Below are positions 1-6,740 of a stretch of DNA of 12,089 nt, piece by piece. The notes under the pieces are model-generated. The model was not told the DNA's origin. It did no database searches and worked only from the letters and a program-made list of their open reading frames with translations. Both the position numbers and the translations under genes were made by a program. Every line of letters begins with the position of its first letter. Positions within the stretch are counted from its first letter, which is position 1. Source of the DNA: JBQTJJ01 sp052387235 (GTDB taxonomy: Bacteria > Actinomycetota > Acidimicrobiia > Acidimicrobiales > GCA-2861595); contig JBQTJJ010000041.1 of the NCBI GenBank assembly GCA_052387235.1, positions 1 to 12,089 on the forward strand, in the 5' to 3' direction.

Positions 1-980
1 CGGACCAGGCACAGCAGGCGGTTGCGGGCGGCCAGGTCCTTCACGGTGGCCGCCAGCGGCCCCCCGCTCGTGACCCCGCCGACGTGGCGGACGACGCCGG
101 CCGGCTCGTACACGGCCCGCAGGCCGGCCAGGCGCGCCCGCCAGCACCAGTCCACGTCCTCGTAGTAGGCGAAGAACGAGGCCGCCAACGGCCCCACCCG
201 CGCCAGGGTCGACGCGGTGGTGACCATGGCCCCTCCACAGGCGCCGAAGCGCTCGGCCCGGACGTCGAAGCGACCGTCGTCGGGACTGAGGTAGCCGTAG
301 TCGCCGGCCCAGCCCTCCCGGCTGAGGTAGGAGCCGGCGTTGTTGATCAGGTGCACCTCGCGCCGCACCGGCGCCGGCTCGCCGTCGACGAGCACGTCGG
401 CCGCGTCCCAGCCGGGCTCCACCGGCACGTAGACGGGCTCGGCGCCGGCCGTCCAGCGCCACGGCCCCCGCCGGCCGTCAAGCTCCCCGTCCTCCAACCG
501 GTGCACCCCCGGCCCGGCCAGGCGGGCCAGGACGTCGGCGCCGGCGAAGGTGGCGGTGCGGATGGCCCGGCCCAGCAGCCGGGTGTCGGCGCCGATGCGA
601 CGGGCCTCGTCGTCGAAGACGACCTCGGCGTACGGAGATGCGAACACCAGCTTGGGGGCCACCACCGCCACCGAAGGGTCGGCCAGGACAGAGGCGGCGG
701 ACGCCAGCCAGCCCGGCTCGGCCATGGCGTCGTCGTTGAGCAGCGCCACCACGTCCCCGGTGGCGGCGCCCACGCCGGCGTTGACCCCGGCGGGGAAGCC
801 GGCGTTGGCCGGCAGGCGCACGACCCGGGCGCCGGCCCGGGCGCCGGCGGCGCCCACCTCGCCGCCGGCCGAGCCGTTGTCGACGACCACGATCTCGTCG
901 CACTGGCCCGCCACCGAGTCCAGGCACGCCGGCAGCCAGCGGTGGAGGCGATGGCCCACCACGATCACCGACGTCGCCAC
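1..980 (-). CDS. Glycosyltransferase family 2 (3' end off the window)
   Basis: Predicted GT-A fold glycosyltransferase that moves a sugar from a nucleotide-sugar donor to a cell-envelope acceptor. About 326 residues are visible and the stop lies beyond base 1. The N-terminus reads VATSVIVVGHRLHRWLPACL, the usual first strand of GT2 enzymes. It is followed by IVVVDNGS, by NDDAM at residues 82-86 (metal and donor site) and by YYEDVDWCWRARLAG with EDVD at 274-277 (acceptor/catalytic acidic region). The order matches rhamnosyltransferase-like (WbbL-type) members. GTG at 980 is chosen because the family homology starts there, no ATG is seen close upstream in frame, and a TACGCT box ends six bases before it. 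The gene is divergent from the secreted repeat/dehydrogenase gene. The sugar and acceptor cannot be told from sequence. Confidence 0.88.
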   Translation of the reverse strand, partial: MATSVIVVGHRLHRWLPACLDSVAGQCDEIVVVDNGSAGGEVGAAGARAGARVVRLPANAGFPAGVNAGVGAATGDVVALLNDDAMAEPGWLASAASVLADPSVAVVAPKLVFASPYAEVVFDDEARRIGADTRLLGRAIRTATFAGADVLARLAGPGVHRLEDGELDGRRGPWRWTAGAEPVYVPVEPGWDAADVLVDGEPAPVRREVHLINNAGSYLSREGWAGDYGYLSPDDGRFDVRAERFGACGGAMVTTASTLARVGPLAASFFAYYEDVDWCWRARLAGLRAVYEPAGVVRHVGGVTSGGPLAATVKDLAARNRLLCLV

Positions 981-986
981 GGCGGG

Positions 987-992
987 AGCGTA
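987..992 (-). promoter_or_regulatory. Candidate -10 box for a leaderless transcript
   Basis: On the minus strand TACGCT (TANNNT) ends six bases before the GTG start of the glycosyltransferase. In actinobacteria this spacing places the transcription start at or next to the start codon. No convincing -35 box or Shine-Dalgarno sequence is visible. This is inferred from motif and spacing only. Confidence 0.4.
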
Positions 993-1049
993 CCGGCCGC
1001 ACCTCCCGGCGCCCGTGGCCGCGAGCCCGCAGAGCTCGGCCGGCGCCGG

Positions 1050-1055
1050 TACGTT
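1050..1055 (+). promoter_or_regulatory. Candidate -10 box for a leaderless transcript
   Basis: TACGTT (TANNNT) ends eight bases before the ATG at 1064, and no Shine-Dalgarno sequence lies between. It mirrors the TACGCT box of the divergent gene, so the 83-base intergenic region probably holds two back-to-back promoters. No clear -35 hexamer is seen. Confidence 0.4.
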
Positions 1056-1063
1056 CGCGTCCG

Positions 1064-2956
1064 ATGCACCGCCGCCCGCGCCTGCGCTCCGCCCTGGTGG
1101 CCGCCGGCCTGCTGTGCGCCCTGCTCCCGCCGGCCGCCGCCGGCGCCGCCCCCTTCCTCGGCTCCACCGGCGTCCTGCGCCTGGCCTCGCCCGTCGTCGG
1201 CATGGCCGCCAGCCAGAGCGGGCGGGGGTACTGGCTGGTGGCGGCCGACGGGGGCGTCTTCGCCTTAGGCGACGCGCCGTTCCTCGGGTCGGCGGGCACA
1301 CTGCGCCTGGCCCGACCGGTGGTGGGCATGGCCACCACGCCGTCGGGGCGCGGGTACTGGCTGGTGGCGTCGGACGGCGGGATCTTCGCCTTCGGCGACG
1401 CCCGCTTCGCCGGGTCCACCGGGGCCCTGCGGCTGGCCGCGCCCGTCGTCGGCATGGCCGCCACACCCACCGGCCAGGGGTACTGGCTGGTCGCCTCCGA
1501 CGGGGGCATCTTCGCCTTCGGCGACGCCCGCTTCGCCGGCTCCACCGGAGGGCTCGGGCTCACCGCCCCCGTCGTCGGCATGGCCGCGACGCCAACGGGC
1601 CAGGGCTACTGGCTCGTCGCCTCCGACGGGGGCATCTTCGCCTTCGGCGACGCCCGCTTCGCCGGGTCCACCGGCGCCCTCGGGCTCAGCCGCCCGGTGG
1701 TCGGGATGGCACCCAGCCGCACCGGCGCCGGCTACTGGCTGGTGGCGTCGGACGGCGGCGTCTTCGCCTTCGGCGACGCCACCTTCGCCGGCTCCACCGG
1801 GGCCCTGACCCTGGCCCGCCCCGTGGTCGCCATGGCGGCCGGCCACCCTGACGCCGGCGCCGGCTACTGGCTGGCGGCGTCGGACGGCGGCGTCTTCGCC
1901 TTTCCCTCGGCCGGGCCGGCCCCTCCCCCCGCCGGCAACCCGACCCTGAGCGTCGCCACCCACGTCGGCGGGCTCGACATCCCGTGGGACCTCGCGTTCA
2001 CCCCCGACGGCACCCTGCTGTTCACCGAGAAGGCCGGGCGCCTCAGCGCCTTCGTGGGCGGGGCCGTGCGCCGGCTGGCCACCCTCCCCGACGTGTTCAA
2101 CGTGGGCGAGAGCGGGCTCACCGGGCTGGCCGTCGACCCCCAGTTCGCGACCAACAGACGCCTCTACACCTGCTACTCGTGGACCGACGGCACCAACCGC
2201 GACGTGCGGGTCGTGGCCTGGACGGTGGACGCGGCCTACACGTCGGCCACGCGCGTGGCCAACCCCCTCTTCGCCGGCATCCCCCTCACGTCCGGTCGCC
2301 ATGCCGGCTGCCGGCCCCGCTTCGGCGCCGGCGGCCACCTCTACGTGGGCACCGGCGACGGCGTCATCGGCACCGCGGCCCAGGACCTGGGATCGCTCGG
2401 CGGCAAGGTGCTGCGGGTGGACGAGATGACGGGCGGGCCGGCACCGGGGAACCCGTTCCCGGGCTCGCGGGTGTTCACCTACGGCCACCGCAACGTCCAG
2501 GGCCTGGCCGAGCGCCCCGGGGGCCAGCTGTTCTCCGTCGAGCACGGCACCAACCGGGACGACGAGGTCAACCTGCTCCGGCCCGGGGGCAACGGCGGCT
2601 GGGATCCCGTGCCCGGCTACGACGAGACCGTGCCCATGACCGACCTGGCCAAGTTCCCCGGCGCCATGCGGCCGGTCTGGACCTCCGGCGCCACCAGCCT
2701 GGCCCCGTCGGGCGCCACCTTCGTGACCGGCGCGGCGTGGCGGGGCCTGGGCGGCGCCCTGATCCTGGCCTGCCTCCGGGGGGCCCAGCTCCGGGCCCTC
2801 ACGCTCGACGCGGCCGGCGCCCTCACCGGCGACCAGGTGCTGCTCACCGGGCACGGTCGCCTCCGCACCCCGGTCCAGGGCCCGGACGGCAGCCTGTACG
2901 TGAGCACGTCGAACGGCGGCGGCGCCGACAGGATCCTCCGGGTGACGCCGGGGTGA
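1064..2956 (+). CDS. Secreted repeat-propeller / PQQ-dependent sugar dehydrogenase (GSDH) fusion
   Basis: A 630-residue exported protein. Residues 1-29 are a Sec signal peptide (basic MHRRPRLR, hydrophobic core, AAAGAA). Residues 31-280 are 42-residue repeats of the type GYWLVASDGGIFAFGDARF followed by AGSTGALRL..PVVGMA. Residues from about 292 to 629 match the glucose/sorbosone dehydrogenase family (Pfam GSDH): IPWDLAFTPDGTLLFTE near 306, SGLTGLAVDPQF, H413 in GRHAG at the place of the catalytic histidine, YVGTGDG, GHRNVQG at 474 (the Arg-Asn pair contacts PQQ in characterised enzymes), EHGTNRDDEVN at 493 and a final LRTPVQGPDGSLYVST. Family members oxidise aldose sugars outside the cytoplasm with PQQ, but many actinobacterial homologues have no proven substrate or cofactor. 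The CooC-like gene follows after 25 bases and may be cotranscribed. Confidence 0.85.
   Translation: MHRRPRLRSALVAAGLLCALLPPAAAGAAPFLGSTGVLRLASPVVGMAASQSGRGYWLVAADGGVFALGDAPFLGSAGTLRLARPVVGMATTPSGRGYWLVASDGGIFAFGDARFAGSTGALRLAAPVVGMAATPTGQGYWLVASDGGIFAFGDARFAGSTGGLGLTAPVVGMAATPTGQGYWLVASDGGIFAFGDARFAGSTGALGLSRPVVGMAPSRTGAGYWLVASDGGVFAFGDATFAGSTGALTLARPVVAMAAGHPDAGAGYWLAASDGGVFAFPSAGPAPPPAGNPTLSVATHVGGLDIPWDLAFTPDGTLLFTEKAGRLSAFVGGAVRRLATLPDVFNVGESGLTGLAVDPQFATNRRLYTCYSWTDGTNRDVRVVAWTVDAAYTSATRVANPLFAGIPLTSGRHAGCRPRFGAGGHLYVGTGDGVIGTAAQDLGSLGGKVLRVDEMTGGPAPGNPFPGSRVFTYGHRNVQGLAERPGGQLFSVEHGTNRDDEVNLLRPGGNGGWDPVPGYDETVPMTDLAKFPGAMRPVWTSGATSLAPSGATFVTGAAWRGLGGALILACLRGAQLRALTLDAAGALTGDQVLLTGHGRLRTPVQGPDGSLYVSTSNGGGADRILRVTPG
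1154..1903 (+). repeat. Tandem 126-bp coding repeats (GYWLVASDGG units)
   Basis: GYWL motifs start at residues 55, 97, 139, 181, 223 and 267, giving a 42-residue period with one 44-residue unit (223-266). The array opens with a half unit (FLGSTGVLRLASPVVGMA, residues 31-48) and closes with the complementary half (GYWLAASDGGVFAF, 267-280). There are therefore five whole units plus two halves that add up to a sixth. Units three and four are almost identical in DNA, including a stretch of more than 40 identical bases across the DGGIFAFGDARFAG codons. This suggests recent duplication or gene conversion. Confidence 0.9.
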
Positions 2957-2981
2957 GCGGGGCGACCGGGAGGGAGCGGCG

Positions 2982-3722
2982 GTGAGGATCGGAGTGGTCG
3001 GCAAGACAGGCTCGGGCAAGACCACGGTCACGGCCCTGCTGGCCCTCGCCGGCGCCGGCGCCGGCCGGCGCGTCGTGACGGTGGACACCGACCCGAGCCC
3101 GAACCTGGCCGTCAGCCTCGGCCTGGACCAGGACGCCACCGACCGCATCCGGGTCGTGCCACGGGCCCTGGCCCGGGGCCGGGGCGGCGGCGCCATCACC
3201 CCGGAGCAGGTGCTCACCGGCTACGCCGGCACCTCCCCGTCGGGCGTCACCGTCCTCCACGCCCTGGTGGGCAGCCCCGACCCGGCCGGCTGCGGCTGCC
3301 CGGCCCACGCCTCCGACCGCAGCCTGCTGGCCGAGGTTCTCGACCGGTTCGACCTGGCCGTGATCGATCTGGAGGCAGGGCTCGACCACCTCGACCGCCC
3401 CGGCGGCACCCTGGCCCACGCCGACGCGCTGCTGGTGGCGGTGGAGCCGAGCCGCAAGTCGCTGCTGGTCGCGGCCGGCCTCCTGGCCCGGGCCCGGGCC
3501 GCCGGCGCCGGCCGGGCGGCCATGGTGGGGACCAAGGCCCGGCCCGGCGACGAGGACGCCGCCTTCCTGGCCGGCGCCGCGGCCGAGCTCGGGGTCGACC
3601 TGATCGGGGTCGTGCCGTTCTCCGGCGAGATCGAGGACTGCGACCGGGCCGGCCGGGGCCTGGTGCTGGAGGACGACGCCCCCCTCCGGGCCGCCCGGGC
3701 CGTGGTCGACTCCCTCTCCTAG
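2982..3722 (+). CDS. CooC-like P-loop ATPase (MinD/ParA superfamily, CxC metal motif)
   Basis: A 246-residue cytoplasmic ATPase. It starts MRIGVVGKTGSGKTTVTALL, a deviant Walker A with the extra lysine (K8) typical of MinD/ParA/CooC dimers, followed by VDTDPSPNLAVSLGL. A CxC pair, C104-G-C106 in AGCGCPAHA, matches the metal-binding CxC of CooC, the nickel-insertion factor of carbon monoxide dehydrogenase. DLAVIDLEAGLDHL and LLVAVEPSRKSLL are also CooC-like. The GTG start has a good Shine-Dalgarno sequence (GGGAGGGAG at 2968-2976, five bases away). No carbon monoxide dehydrogenase or other nickel enzyme lies in the window, so the client is unknown. The TAG stop lies within the left target duplication of a palindromic element. 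Without that element the gene would sit 9 bases before tldD, suggesting an ancestral operon. Family assignment is firm; function as a metallochaperone is inferred. Confidence 0.82.
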   Translation: MRIGVVGKTGSGKTTVTALLALAGAGAGRRVVTVDTDPSPNLAVSLGLDQDATDRIRVVPRALARGRGGGAITPEQVLTGYAGTSPSGVTVLHALVGSPDPAGCGCPAHASDRSLLAEVLDRFDLAVIDLEAGLDHLDRPGGTLAHADALLVAVEPSRKSLLVAAGLLARARAAGAGRAAMVGTKARPGDEDAAFLAGAAAELGVDLIGVVPFSGEIEDCDRAGRGLVLEDDAPLRAARAVVDSLS

Positions 3723-3838
3723 GAGACTGGTGTCCTTCTCTTTCGCCGCTCTGCGGCGAGGCGTCCGACCTGCTCGTTCGCCGCAATCTTCAGCCGTGTT
3801 CGTCCTGGTCGGACGCCGACACCGGGCTTGGACACCAG
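3723..3838 (+). mobile_element. Palindromic MITE-like element, copy 1
   Basis: A 116-bp element flanked by the direct repeat TCTCCTAG (3715-3722 and 3839-3846; the next base, G, is also shared). With the flanks the ends form a perfect 18-bp inverted repeat, CCTAGGAGACTGGTGTCC at 3718-3735 against 3830-3847. Inside are a second inverted pair, GGCGTCCGACC (3760-3770) against GGTCGGACGCC (3807-3817), and a small hairpin, TCGCCGC (3743-3749) with GCGGCGA (3753-3759). The RNA or single strand could thus fold as a branched stem. It is richer in A and T than its surroundings and encodes no transposase, so it would need one supplied in trans. It sits between the CooC-like gene and tldD, and the stop codon of the former is in the left duplication. 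Confidence 0.75.
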
Positions 3839-3855
3839 TCTCCTAGGCTCCGCCG

Positions 3856-5361
3856 GTGCCCGGGATCGACCCCTCCTTCCTCGCGTTGCCCTACCGGCGG
3901 CTGGCCGACGCCGCCCTGAGCAGGGCCGGCGAGCTGGGCGCTACCTACGCCGACTTCCGCTTCGAGCGCCGGCGCAGCCAGAGCGTCAAGGCCCGCGACC
4001 GCGGCCTCGAGCGCCTGGTGGACAGCGAGTCGGTGGGCTACGCGGTGCGGGTCGTGCACGGGGGCGCCTGGGGCTTCGCGTCCGACGTGGACCTCACTCC
4101 CGAGGGGGCGGCCCGCACCGCGGCCGCCGCCATGGCCGTCGCCACCACGCTGGCGCCGCTCAACTCCGAGCCGGTGGAGCTGGCCCCCGAGGCGGCCCAC
4201 CGGGGCACGTGGGCCTCGCCCTACGAGATCGACCCCTTCGCCGTCCCCGAGGCCGACAAGGTCGCCTACCTCACCGCCGTCAACGAGCGGGTGCTGGCGT
4301 CGGGCCAGGTGGCCCACGCCGACTTCTCGATCCGCCAGGTGATGGAGGGCAAGTACTTCGCCAGCCTGGCCGGCGCCGACCTCACCCAGCAGCGGGTGCG
4401 GGTGGAGGGCGACTTCACCGCCTTCCGCACCGACCCGGTGACGGGCGACCTCGACACCATGCGCTCGTGCTCGATGCCGGCCGGGAGGGGGTGGGAGCAC
4501 TTCACCACCGGCCACGACTACCTGGCCGAGGCGGCCGAGGTGGCGGACCTGCTGGAGGAGAAGATGGCGTCGCCGTCGGTGAAGCCGGGCCGCTACGACC
4601 TCGTCGTCCACCCCACCAACCTGTGGCTCACCATCCATGAGTCCATCGGCCACGCCACCGAGCTGGACCGGGTCCTCGGCTACGAGGCCAACTACGCCGG
4701 CACGTCCTTCGCCACCCTCGACCACCTGCACACGCTGCAGTACGGGTCGGCCGCCATGTCGGTGACCGGGGACCGCATGGTGGCCCACGGCCTGTCCACG
4801 GTGGCGTGGGACGACGAGGGCGTCCCGGCCCAGCGCTGGGACCTGATCCGCGACGGCGTGCTGGTGGGCTACCAGCTGAACCGCCAGATGGCGGCCAGGC
4901 AGGGCTTCGGGCGCTCCAACGGCTGCGCCTACGCCGACGGCTCCTCGTCCGTCCCGCTCCAGCGCATGCCCAACGTGTCCCTCGAGCCGTCGCCCGACGA
5001 CGTGACCCTCGACGACCTCATCGGCGGCGTGGAGCACGGCATCTACGTGGTGGGCGACCGGAGCTGGAGCATCGACATGCAGCGCCACAACTTCCAGTTC
5101 ACGGCCCAGCGCTTCTACGAGATCCGGGGCGGCCGCCTGGGCGGCCAGCTCAGGGACGTGGCCTACCAGGGCACCACCACCGACTTCTGGAACTCGATGG
5201 CGGCGGTGGGCGGGCCCACCACCTGGGAGCTCGGCGGCTCGTTCAACTGCGGCAAGGGCCAGCCCGGGCAGTCGGCCCCGGTGAGCCACGGTGCGCCGGC
5301 GGCCCTGTTCCGCCAGGTGAACGTGCTGAACACCACCGAGGAGGGCAGGGCCGATGCATGA
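3856..5361 (+). CDS. tldD: TldD metalloprotease subunit
   Basis: A 501-residue TldD-family protein, normal length. TldD pairs with TldE/PmbA to form a zinc protease that degrades small unfolded peptides. In enterobacteria it matures microcin B17 and removes the CcdA antitoxin. The zinc motif HExxxH is present as HESIGH at residues 261-266 in LTIHESIGHATELDRVLGYEANYAGTSF. The N-terminal region (ADFRFERRRSQSVKARDRGLE, then GYAVRVVHGGAWGFAS) and the C-terminal CGKGQPGQSAPVSHG.PA.LF..VNVL are also typical. The GTG start at 3856 is chosen because homology begins just after it; no strong Shine-Dalgarno sequence is visible, perhaps because the palindromic element was inserted just upstream. The end overlaps the tldE start by 8 bases. 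No candidate peptide substrate gene was recognised nearby. Confidence 0.93.
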   Translation: MPGIDPSFLALPYRRLADAALSRAGELGATYADFRFERRRSQSVKARDRGLERLVDSESVGYAVRVVHGGAWGFASDVDLTPEGAARTAAAAMAVATTLAPLNSEPVELAPEAAHRGTWASPYEIDPFAVPEADKVAYLTAVNERVLASGQVAHADFSIRQVMEGKYFASLAGADLTQQRVRVEGDFTAFRTDPVTGDLDTMRSCSMPAGRGWEHFTTGHDYLAEAAEVADLLEEKMASPSVKPGRYDLVVHPTNLWLTIHESIGHATELDRVLGYEANYAGTSFATLDHLHTLQYGSAAMSVTGDRMVAHGLSTVAWDDEGVPAQRWDLIRDGVLVGYQLNRQMAARQGFGRSNGCAYADGSSSVPLQRMPNVSLEPSPDDVTLDDLIGGVEHGIYVVGDRSWSIDMQRHNFQFTAQRFYEIRGGRLGGQLRDVAYQGTTTDFWNSMAAVGGPTTWELGGSFNCGKGQPGQSAPVSHGAPAALFRQVNVLNTTEEGRADA

Positions 5362-6718
5362 GCTGGTGGAGCGGGCCCTCGCCCTCTCGCACGCCGACCA
5401 GTGCGTCGTCCTGGCGTGGGAGACCACCACCGCCAACGTGCGCTGGGCCAACAACACGTCCACCACCAACGGCGTGGGCCGCAGCACCCGCCTGGCCGTC
5501 GTCTCCGTCGTCGGCCGCCGCGTGGGCTCGGTGTCGGTCACGTCGGTGTCGGCCGGCGACCTCGAGGCGGTCGTGCGCCGGTCCGAGGAGGCGGCCCGCA
5601 CCACCCCCGAGGCCGAGGACGCCCAGCCGCTGCCGGAGGGCGCCGGCGCCCCGCCCGACTGGGACGCCCCCGTCGAGCCCGCCGGCATCGAGAGGTTCGC
5701 CGAGCTGGCGCCGGCGCTGGGCGGGGCCTTCGTCCAGGCCGGCGAGGACGGCATCCGCCTGTTCGGCTACGCCGAGCTCTCCTCGTCCACGTGCTGGCTG
5801 GCCACCTCCACCGGCGTGCGCCGGCGCCACACCCGCCTCGACGGACTGCTGGAGCTGAACGCCAAGACGCCCGACTTCGCCCGCTCGGCGTGGGTGGGCC
5901 AGGCCACCCGCACCTTCGACGGCGTCGACGTCCCCGCCCTCTACGCCCGCCTGGCCCAGCGCCTGGCCTGGTCGGCCGTCACCCTGGAGCTGCCCGCCGG
6001 CCACTACCAGGCGCTGCTGGAGCCGTCGGCGGCGGCCGACATGCTCTTCGCCGCCTACGCCGCCGCCTCGGCGCGGGACGCGGCCGACGGGCGCACGGTG
6101 TACAGCCGCCCCGGCGGCGCCACCCGCGTCGGCGAGCCGCTCTACCCGAAGGGCGTCGACATCTGGTCCGACCCGTTCGAGCCCGGGCTGGAGGCCACGC
6201 CGTTCGTGGTCGCCACCTCGTCGAGCAGCCACGGGTCGGTGTTCGACAACGGCCTCGCCCTGGCCCGCACCTCGTGGGTGCGCGACGGCGTGCTGGAGGC
6301 GCTGGTGAGCACGCGCCACTCCGCCGCGGCCACCGGCACCGACCCCACGCCGTGGGTCGACAACCTCGTGCTCGACGCCGGCGCCGGACCCAGCCTGGAC
6401 GAGATGATCGCCTCCACCACCGGCCGGGCCCTGCTGGTGACGTGCTTCTGGTACATGCGCGAGGTCGACCCCCACACCCTCCTGCTCACCGGCCTGACCC
6501 GTGACGGCGTGTTCCTCGTCGAGGACGGCGAGGTCAAGGGCGCGGTGAACAACTTCCGCTTCAACATGAGCCCGGTGGACATGCTGGCCCAGACGGTGGA
6601 GTTCGGCGCCTCGGTGCCCGCCCTGCCCCGCGAGTTCGGCGACTGGTTCCGTTCGGTGCGCACGCCGCCCCTGCGGGTGGAGCGGTTCAACATGAGCTCG
6701 GTCAGCAGGGCCACGTAG
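5354..6718 (+). CDS. pmbA: TldE/PmbA, partner subunit of TldD
   Basis: A 454-residue PmbA/TldE family protein. It is structurally related to TldD but lacks an HExxxH zinc motif, as expected for the non-catalytic partner. Recognisable family parts are an N-terminal region with VRWANNTSTTNGV, a central GHYQALLEPSAAADML, then KGVDIWSDPFEPG, SSSSHGSVFDNGL and a C-terminal LLTGLTRDGVFLVEDGEVKGAVNNFRFNMSP. ATG at 5354 is preceded by a strong Shine-Dalgarno sequence, GAGGAGGG at 5338-5345 with 8 bases of spacing, located inside the last codons of tldD. The 8-base overlap suggests translational coupling and equal production of the two subunits. The gene converges on ppx, whose stop is 10 bases beyond. 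Confidence 0.92.
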   Translation: MHELVERALALSHADQCVVLAWETTTANVRWANNTSTTNGVGRSTRLAVVSVVGRRVGSVSVTSVSAGDLEAVVRRSEEAARTTPEAEDAQPLPEGAGAPPDWDAPVEPAGIERFAELAPALGGAFVQAGEDGIRLFGYAELSSSTCWLATSTGVRRRHTRLDGLLELNAKTPDFARSAWVGQATRTFDGVDVPALYARLAQRLAWSAVTLELPAGHYQALLEPSAAADMLFAAYAAASARDAADGRTVYSRPGGATRVGEPLYPKGVDIWSDPFEPGLEATPFVVATSSSSHGSVFDNGLALARTSWVRDGVLEALVSTRHSAAATGTDPTPWVDNLVLDAGAGPSLDEMIASTTGRALLVTCFWYMREVDPHTLLLTGLTRDGVFLVEDGEVKGAVNNFRFNMSPVDMLAQTVEFGASVPALPREFGDWFRSVRTPPLRVERFNMSSVSRAT

Positions 6719-6720
6719 GG

Positions 6721-6740
6721 CCGGTCCCCTACCGGGGGAC
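6721..6740. terminator. Possible small hairpin between convergent genes
   Basis: GTCCCC (6724-6729) can pair with GGGGAC (6735-6740). An alternative pairing is CCGGT (6721-6725) with ACCGG (6731-6735). It lies between the tldE and ppx stops and includes the ppx stop codon. There is no U-tract, so termination activity is uncertain. Confidence 0.25.

Noticed and set aside
1226..1900. CRISPR-like regular repeats
   Set aside because: The period is 126 bp, contiguous and in frame. It encodes protein repeats and has no spacers.
1265..3217. 650-codon open frame on the minus strand
   Set aside because: It is antisense to the repeat/dehydrogenase gene, has Gly/Ala/Arg/Pro-rich nonsense composition, and exists because GC-rich third positions suppress stops.
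3718..3847. Integron attC site
   Set aside because: Size and imperfect palindromy are similar, but the GTTRRRY and RYYYAAC core sites are absent and the flanks carry transposition-like duplications instead.
3790..5754. 654-codon open frame on the minus strand across tldD
   Set aside because: It is a shadow of tldD and tldE, whose product families are clear. Its end falls inside the palindromic element and no family motif is seen.
1064..6718. A PQQ biosynthesis or RiPP cluster linking the dehydrogenase and TldD/TldE
   Set aside because: No precursor peptide, radical SAM enzyme or pqq gene was found, and TldD/TldE is widespread as a general peptide protease.
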